From Candidatus Altarchaeum sp. CG2_30_32_3053 (GTDB lineage: Archaea > Altiarchaeota > Altiarchaeia > Altiarchaeales > Altiarchaeaceae): 9,157 bases of DNA. The stretch covers positions 1 through 9,157 of the forward strand of contig MNZY01000083.1 in assembly GCA_001873845.1 (NCBI GenBank), given 5' to 3'. How positions within the stretch are numbered: the stretch's first letter is position 1; every line of letters begins with the position of its first letter. Shown here piece by piece: positions 5,402-9,157 of this stretch. The notes under the pieces are model-generated. The model was given only the letters and a program-made list of their open reading frames with translations, had not been told where the DNA came from and searched no databases. The position numbers and the translations under genes were made by a program.

Positions 5402-5519
5402 GGCAAAAATTTTTAACATAAATTTCATAAAAATATAAAAATCAAAACAAATTGTTAAAAGGCAAAAATTTTTAACATAAATTTCATAAAAATATAAAAA
5501 TCAAAACAAATTGTTAAAA
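5402..5519 (+). repeat. Perfect 59-bp tandem repeat carrying the thi4 promoter
   Basis: 5402-5460 and 5461-5519 are identical, and the last base of the second copy is the A of the thi4 start codon. Each copy includes a TATA-like ATATAAAA core (5433-5440 and 5492-5499). Confidence 0.96.
5489..5500 (+). promoter_or_regulatory. TATA-like element of thi4, duplicated upstream
   Basis: AAAATATAAAAAT is centred about 24 bases before the ATG. Archaeal transcription starts about 25 bases after the TATA centre, so this copy predicts a leaderless mRNA. The upstream copy (about 5430-5441) predicts a second start near 5460 and a leader of about 59 bases. No TPP-riboswitch-like core is seen. Confidence 0.55.
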
Positions 5520-6322
5520 TGATAGAGGAAACAAAAATAACGGAATTAATTGTAAGAAATGCAGTAGATGATTTTTTAAATAATTTAGATGTTGATGTTG
5601 TTGTTGCCGGAGGCGGTCCTGCCGGATTAACAACAGCAAGGTATCTTGCAAAGGCAAAAAAGAAGGTTGTGCTCTTTGAAAGAAAATTAAGCATTGGTGG
5701 AGGTATGTGGGGTGGCGGCATGATGTTTCCAAGAGTTGTGCTTCAAAAAGGCGGCAAAGAAATTTTGGAAGAATGCGATGTGAAGTGTAAAAAATCAGGT
5801 GGCTTGTGGGTAGCAGACAGTATTGAATGCGTGACAAAGATGACTGCCAAAGCAATTGATGAAGGTGTCAAAATTTTTAATCTTGTAAGTATTGAGGATG
5901 TTATAATTCGCAATAATGAAGATAATAAAAATAATAAAAATCGTAAGAATAAAACCAAAATTTGCGGAGTCGTGATAAACTGGACTGCTGTTCAGATGGC
6001 AAATTTACATGTAGATCCTCTGTCAGTAAAGTCAAAATTTGTTGTTGATGCAACAGGACATGAAGCAAGCATAAGTCATTTGGTTGTTAAAAAGGTTGGA
6101 AATTTAAATACAAAAACAGGAGATGTCCTTGGTGAGCGTTCTATGTGGGCTGAAAAAGGCGAAAGTGATATAATGGGCAATACTGGGGAAGTTTATCCGG
6201 GATTGTTTGTTTCGGGAATGGCTGCAAATGCTGTTTATGGAAGTGAAAGAATGGGGGCAATTTTCGGAGGGATGTTGATGTCCGGAAAGAAGGTAAGCGA
6301 ATTGATTTTGAAAAAGATATAA
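5519..6322 (+). CDS. thi4: Thi4-type thiazole synthase (sulfide-dependent archaeal form)
   Basis: A 267-residue flavin-fold protein of the Thi4/THI1 family, which makes the thiazole part of thiamine from NAD, glycine and sulfur. The dinucleotide-binding motif GGGPAG is at 31-36 with acidic Glu54 at the end of beta-2. The GGGMWGGGM loop (60-68), INWTAVQM, LHVDP and DATGHEAS follow, and the C-terminal GSERMGAIFGGMLMSGKK is typical. Yeast Thi4 gives up the sulfur of Cys205; here the aligned position is His164 (LHVDP), as in methanogen Thi4 enzymes that use free sulfide with iron and are truly catalytic. A lysine/asparagine-rich stretch at 131-147 (RNNEDNKNNKNRKNKTK) looks like an insertion in a surface loop. 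The ATG is supported by the TATA spacing and the N-terminus. The gene stands alone between repeats. Confidence 0.95.
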   Translation: MIEETKITELIVRNAVDDFLNNLDVDVVVAGGGPAGLTTARYLAKAKKKVVLFERKLSIGGGMWGGGMMFPRVVLQKGGKEILEECDVKCKKSGGLWVADSIECVTKMTAKAIDEGVKIFNLVSIEDVIIRNNEDNKNNKNRKNKTKICGVVINWTAVQMANLHVDPLSVKSKFVVDATGHEASISHLVVKKVGNLNTKTGDVLGERSMWAEKGESDIMGNTGEVYPGLFVSGMAANAVYGSERMGAIFGGMLMSGKKVSELILKKI

Positions 6323-6532
6323 ATTTTGACTTTGACAACTCATATAGTTTATTAATCTTTTATTTTTGTAACTGTTCATGCCTGTGTGAAATTTAAAATT
6401 TTCACAATTTACAAAATAAAGTTTTGTAAGCATACTAACGAGGTACATATATGTGAAGTTTTAAGATTATAGTCAATATATTAATTTTTACACTCTTGAA
6501 GTAGATTAATGAATCGGATATTTGGTGTAAAA
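6323..6532. other. Gene-free stretch after thi4
   Basis: The T-rich run TCTTTTATTTTTG (about 6356-6368) may end thi4 transcription. Two hairpins follow: TGTGAAA (6385-6391) with TTTCACA (6400-6406), and TTACAAAA (6409-6416) with TTTTGTAA (6422-6429). Nothing coding is seen. Confidence 0.5.
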
Positions 6533-6551
6533 TGTTGATAGATTCACTATA
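6533..6551 (-). mobile_element. Second relic of the IS630-like terminal repeat
   Basis: The reverse complement TATAGTGAATCTATCAACA resembles the tip TATAGTGAAAATTTCAACTT at 8880, sharing TATAGTGAA and TCAAC. It lies just before a scrap of IS630-like transposase. Confidence 0.5.
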
Positions 6552-6573
6552 ATTAATTTTAAAATTAAAATAT

Positions 6574-6640
6574 TGGACCGATATGCCTGAACTAAATCCA
6601 ATGCAGCATCTTAATTACAACAAAATTTTACTAAATTTAT
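6574..6640 (+). pseudogene. IS630-like transposase scrap
   Basis: The plus strand reads WTDMPELNPMQHLN and soon reaches a stop. It resembles the PELNPIEHLW motif near the last catalytic acidic residue of IS630-family DDE transposases. Only about 15 residues support it, with no frame before or after, so it is a decayed remnant at best. Confidence 0.4.
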
Positions 6641-6915
6641 GCATTTGTTTGAAGATAACGCATGCGTAAACCAATGCAGTGTTTCTGACTATCTTTTTTG
6701 ATGTTTTTTCTCTTCTTTTATGGTCATTTTTAAAAATTTCAGTAACCTCTTTTTATATTGTGATATGCATACACAATTCCTAAATTTTTGCTGTTTTTAT
6801 TTTTAGTGAATCCATGTTAAAAATAATCAGGATTTCTACATATAATTCCGAAATATCTTCTTCTTTCTTTAAATTCCGGATGTGGAAGATTCCATTCATT
6901 ACAGAATCTATTCAG
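6615..6915 (-). pseudogene. Decayed minus-strand reading frame, possibly a transposase
   Basis: Two stop-free stretches appear on the minus strand. From 6915 to 6817: LNRFCNEWNLPHPEFKERRR, then YFGIICRNPDYF. From 6752 to 6615: KEVTEIFKNDHKRREKTSKK, then IVRNTALVYACVIFKQMHKF and SKILL. Stops in between (TAG and TAA near 6755-6785) and frame changes mark it as broken. The basic, Cys-containing composition would suit a transposase, but I cannot name a family. Overlap with the plus-strand scrap is at its end. Confidence 0.3.
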
Positions 6916-7006
6916 CTATAATATCCCTAATATTTTGAACTGATTGCCGAATGTTGCCGAATGTTGAATTATATACGGGACTTACGCAAAAGTAGCATGA
7001 ATCTTT
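6916..7006. other. Short stretch with a 10-bp direct repeat and an IS-tip-like motif
   Basis: GCCGAATGTT is repeated at 6946-6955 and 6956-6965. GGGACTTACGCA (6977-6988) resembles terminal repeats of some IS families, but no partner end is seen. Confidence 0.35.
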
Positions 7007-7250
7007 CACCTCACTTCGTTTGGAGATTTTCAAAATATTTGCGATTTTCAAAATAAGTTCGTTTCGCTCTCATTTAAAAATCTTGCCAATTTTTAAAGAT
7101 TGAAAATCTCATAGATTTTTAGTATTTTAAAATCTTGTAGATTTTTAAAGATTGAAAACTTGTAGTTTTCAGTATTTAAAAAATCCCGTGATTTTTTAAA
7201 GATTGAAACCAACGGTTTCAATATATTTTCAAAACTCTGCGTTGAAAATG
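7007..7250 (-). repeat. Hairpin-repeat array C
   Basis: It opens with CACCTCACTTCGTTTGG and AAGTTCGTTTCGCTCTC. Linkers AAAGATT (7095, 7147, 7198) and AGTATT (7121, 7171) then alternate around hairpins GAAAATCTCATAGATTTTT, GAAAACTTGTAGTTTTC and GAAACCAACGGTTTC. It has the same orientation as arrays B1 and B2 but different stem sequences, which shows paired changes rather than a simple copy. It ends with a degenerate TTTTCAAAA/TTGAAAA stem. Confidence 0.92.
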
Positions 7251-7484
7251 GTTTTTAATTTTTTTTACAATGTGAACCTCATAAGTCATATTTAAATAAA
7301 ATGTTTTAGATGTTTTAGATGTTTTAGATATTTTCAAATACTTATATTTCTACAACAAATTAATTCATAATAATTTTTTATAAATTTTTTATAAATTTTT
7401 TACTTAAATTTAACTTTTTACCATTAAAATTTACCCTCAAATTTAACTATCAAACTCAACATTCATATATTTATAAATTTAACA
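7251..7484 (+). promoter_or_regulatory. AT-rich upstream region of the membrane-protein gene
   Basis: ATGTTTTAG is repeated three times (7301-7327) and TAAATTTTTTA twice (7381-7402). TTTATAAAT (7470-7478) is the best TATA-like box. If it is used, transcription would start near 7500, which would favour the ATG at 7512 over 7485. No coding sequence is seen. Confidence 0.45.
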
Positions 7485-8870
7485 ATGCTTTTGGCAGAGT
7501 CATCTTTTGCGATGGGAACCGTAAATGACACACTGGATGCAGCAACCAGGACGCCTGATGCCGGAGGAATATCTCTTCAGATAATTCTCATTTTCATCAT
7601 CGTGTTGCTAATATCAGCAATTATATTTTATTACTTTAAATTTTACAAAAGGAGAAATGAAGGAGAAGGTAATGATTTTGGCAGGACATTGAAAGGAGGG
7701 TTGGGCGGTACGGAAGGTGGTACGGGAGGTATAGGTGGTATAAGTATAGGTGGCAGGAGGAAATTTAAGATCACCTTTAAGGTTTCAGATGAGAACAAAA
7801 AGCAGGTAAATGACTCATTCCTGCTTTTACAAAAGGAAAGCGGCGATATAGAATTCTCAAATAAAATTCCATCAGCAGTTACAATTCCAAATTTAGATGA
7901 AGGAAGATATAATATCAAAATGGTAAAGGATGGTTATGCAGCAATAAATCAGATAGTAAATTTAAAGGCAGATATGAATTTTGATGCACTTTTAAACGCT
8001 GATAAAGGAAAGTCATACACAGAAGCAAAAGGTCTGATAAAAGGCATTATAGAAGGGATGCCTGTGATTGAAATTTTTGTCCTGACACCATCGGGAATTC
8101 CTCTTAACAACGCAAAAATTTTGATAGGGAGTCAAAAAAGCAAACAGGAAGTAAAAACAAACAGCAACGGAATGTGCACATTAACAATTCCCAAGGGAGA
8201 ATATCTTTTGAGCATTGAAAAGGATTTGTGCGAAAGTCAGATGAGGCATATAACAATAAACATGAATGAAAAAGTCGTGATAAATTTAATTCCGACGACA
8301 AAGATAACACCAGAACAACGAAATAAATTACAACTGGCGTATTCTATGGTTTTAAATGCGTATAATGAAATTCACATCGGTTATGAAAGAACAATTCCGA
8401 AATATTTTGTAAAGGTTTCTGAAAAGGTTGTTAAGGAAATAGAAAAACAGGCAGAGAATGTAAATTTTAATTCAAATGAGGAGTATGAGAAAGTTATGAA
8501 TGACTATATAAAAGCTGCCGAAATTTCAATGAATATACTTGCCGTAGGGATGCTTGAAAACAGGAATGTTTTACTTTATGCAAAATTATCCCGGTACGAG
8601 AAAGAGATAGAACCGCCTGTGTTGCCCGATGTTGAAAAAATTTCTATATCTGATGCTTACCGCATACTTTCAGAGGTTGATAATGTTTTGATTTATGAGA
8701 TAAGAAATATAAGCACATATCCGGTTGCCGTGTTGTGGAGAGCGGCAAAACATCTTCTTAACGAGCCAAATGACGCATCAGCACACATCGGTGGAATATT
8801 TTTAAAGGCAGCGGAATTTATGTTAAAAAATGATGAATTAAGAAGACGACTGAAGATAACAATTTTGTAA
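7485..8870 (+). CDS. Membrane-anchored protein with two carboxypeptidase-regulatory-like domains, function unknown
   Basis: 461 residues. One membrane segment at about 31-51 (LQIILIFIIVLLISAIIFYY) is followed by KFYKRR, so by the positive-inside rule the large C-terminal part should be cytoplasmic. A glycine-rich linker spans 66-90. Two beta-sandwich domains of the CarboxypepD_reg/PEGA kind follow. The first, about 94-172, has IPNLDEGRYNIKMVKDGY; the second, about 192-270, has TNSNGMCTLTIPKGEYLLSI. Residues 275-461 look mostly helical, with repeated Glu/Lys-rich stretches and no catalytic motif I recognise. The start may be ATG 7485 or ATG 7512 (M10); the TATA-like box at 7470 favours the latter, giving 452 residues. 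Nothing nearby suggests a partner; an IS630-like element begins 10 bases after the stop. Roles in cell-surface or scaffold assembly are possible but not shown. Confidence 0.85.
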   Translation: MLLAESSFAMGTVNDTLDAATRTPDAGGISLQIILIFIIVLLISAIIFYYFKFYKRRNEGEGNDFGRTLKGGLGGTEGGTGGIGGISIGGRRKFKITFKVSDENKKQVNDSFLLLQKESGDIEFSNKIPSAVTIPNLDEGRYNIKMVKDGYAAINQIVNLKADMNFDALLNADKGKSYTEAKGLIKGIIEGMPVIEIFVLTPSGIPLNNAKILIGSQKSKQEVKTNSNGMCTLTIPKGEYLLSIEKDLCESQMRHITINMNEKVVINLIPTTKITPEQRNKLQLAYSMVLNAYNEIHIGYERTIPKYFVKVSEKVVKEIEKQAENVNFNSNEEYEKVMNDYIKAAEISMNILAVGMLENRNVLLYAKLSRYEKEIEPPVLPDVEKISISDAYRILSEVDNVLIYEIRNISTYPVAVLWRAAKHLLNEPNDASAHIGGIFLKAAEFMLKNDELRRRLKITIL

Positions 8871-8879
8871 ATTTAAATA

Positions 8880-9157
8880 TATAGTGAAAATTTCAACTTT
8901 TGATTATTTAATTTAAATATATTACCAATTAATAAATAAGTATTTAAACCAAAAATGGTAAGAAAACCAAAAGTAGTCAAACATATCGACTACGATACTT
9001 TAAAGGATTTATATCTGAAAGAAAAGGATGCACGGGTAAAGGAAAGATTATTAGCAATGCTTGAACTGTACGATGGAAAAAGTCTAAGCGACACAGGAAA
9101 AATTGTTAAGCGCAGTAAACCAACTATAGAAAGGTGGCTACAACAATGGAACAAGGA
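8880..9157 (+). mobile_element. IS630-like insertion sequence, left part (runs off the window)
   Basis: The left tip TATAGTGAAAATTTCAACTT (8880-8899, then TT) starts with TA, the target of IS630/Tc1 elements. A relic of the opposite tip is at 5084-5105. The transposase starts 54 bases inside. It inserted 10 bases after the stop of the membrane-protein gene. The right end is outside the window. Confidence 0.72.
8955..9157 (+). CDS. IS630-family transposase, N-terminal helix-turn-helix part (partial)
   Basis: The 67 visible codons (MVRKPKVVKHIDYDTLKDLY ... KERLLAMLELYDGKSLSDTGKIV then KRSKPTIERWLQQWN) form the N-terminal DNA-binding helix-turn-helix of IS630/Tc1-type transposases, which binds the terminal repeats. 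The DDE catalytic part lies beyond the right edge, so I cannot tell whether the gene is intact. The A-rich stretch before the ATG has no clear ribosome binding site. Its AT-rich upstream TTTAAATATATTA could serve as the promoter. Confidence 0.8.
   Translation, partial: MVRKPKVVKHIDYDTLKDLYLKEKDARVKERLLAMLELYDGKSLSDTGKIVKRSKPTIERWLQQWNK

Noticed and set aside
5372..5518. TPP riboswitch before thi4
   Set aside because: No CUGAGA-type core or suitable stems; the leader is a plain AT-rich duplicated promoter.
5455..6448. Several minus-strand open frames across thi4
   Set aside because: They are antisense shadows of a clearly recognisable plus-strand gene and have low-complexity composition.

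Overview
The window looks like AT-rich archaeal DNA, most likely from a euryarchaeal or related lineage. Support: an archaeal RNase J, a Thi4 thiazole synthase of the archaeal type with His where yeast has its sacrificial Cys, an HTH-MNT/HEPN gene pair, AT-rich TATA-like promoters and short or absent leaders. Altiarchaea-like or methanogen-like origins are possible, but the sequence does not settle it.

Layout: 1-350 is the end of a hairpin-repeat array. 311-499 is the left arm of a long inverted repeat whose right arm is at 3855-4030. Between the arms lie a wrecked HTH-nucleotidyltransferase gene (667-1500), its wrecked HEPN partner (1484-1885), and two minus-strand housekeeping-type genes, RNase J (1967-3253) and cutA (3496-3810). 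From 4031 to 5518 there is no convincing gene: further hairpin arrays, a perfect 414-bp tandem duplication, an IS-like end and dispersed repeats. thi4 (5519-6322) follows, with its promoter region duplicated as a perfect 59-bp tandem repeat. 6323-7484 is again largely non-coding: decayed transposase scraps, a third hairpin array (7007-7250) and an AT-rich leader. A membrane-anchored protein of unknown function (7485-8870) is followed by the left end of an IS630-like element whose transposase runs off the window (8955-9157).

The genes do not form one pathway. RNase J (RNA decay), CutA (trimeric, metal-tolerance-linked) and Thi4 (thiamine thiazole synthesis) are chromosomal core-type genes stranded between repeats. 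The MNT/HEPN pair was a toxin-antitoxin module and is now dead.

The most interesting content is the repeat system. Its arrays are built of alternating small hairpins separated by two alternating linkers (AATACT and AATCTTT, or their complements), with a repeat step of about 50 bp and a two-step period of about 102 bp. Stem sequences differ between units while pairing is kept. Arrays are tied to GC-richer tags (AGTTCGCTTCGCTCTC-like and CGAACGAAGTGAGCG-like). One short module is caught as an insertion: the same 79-bp locus occurs once empty (536-614) and once carrying a 77-bp module (insert 5264-5340) at an ATA site. Separately, a 159-bp MITE-like element interrupts the HTH-MNT gene, and removing it with one 7-bp target duplication restores the reading frame. 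Together these suggest an active family of small non-autonomous hairpin elements.
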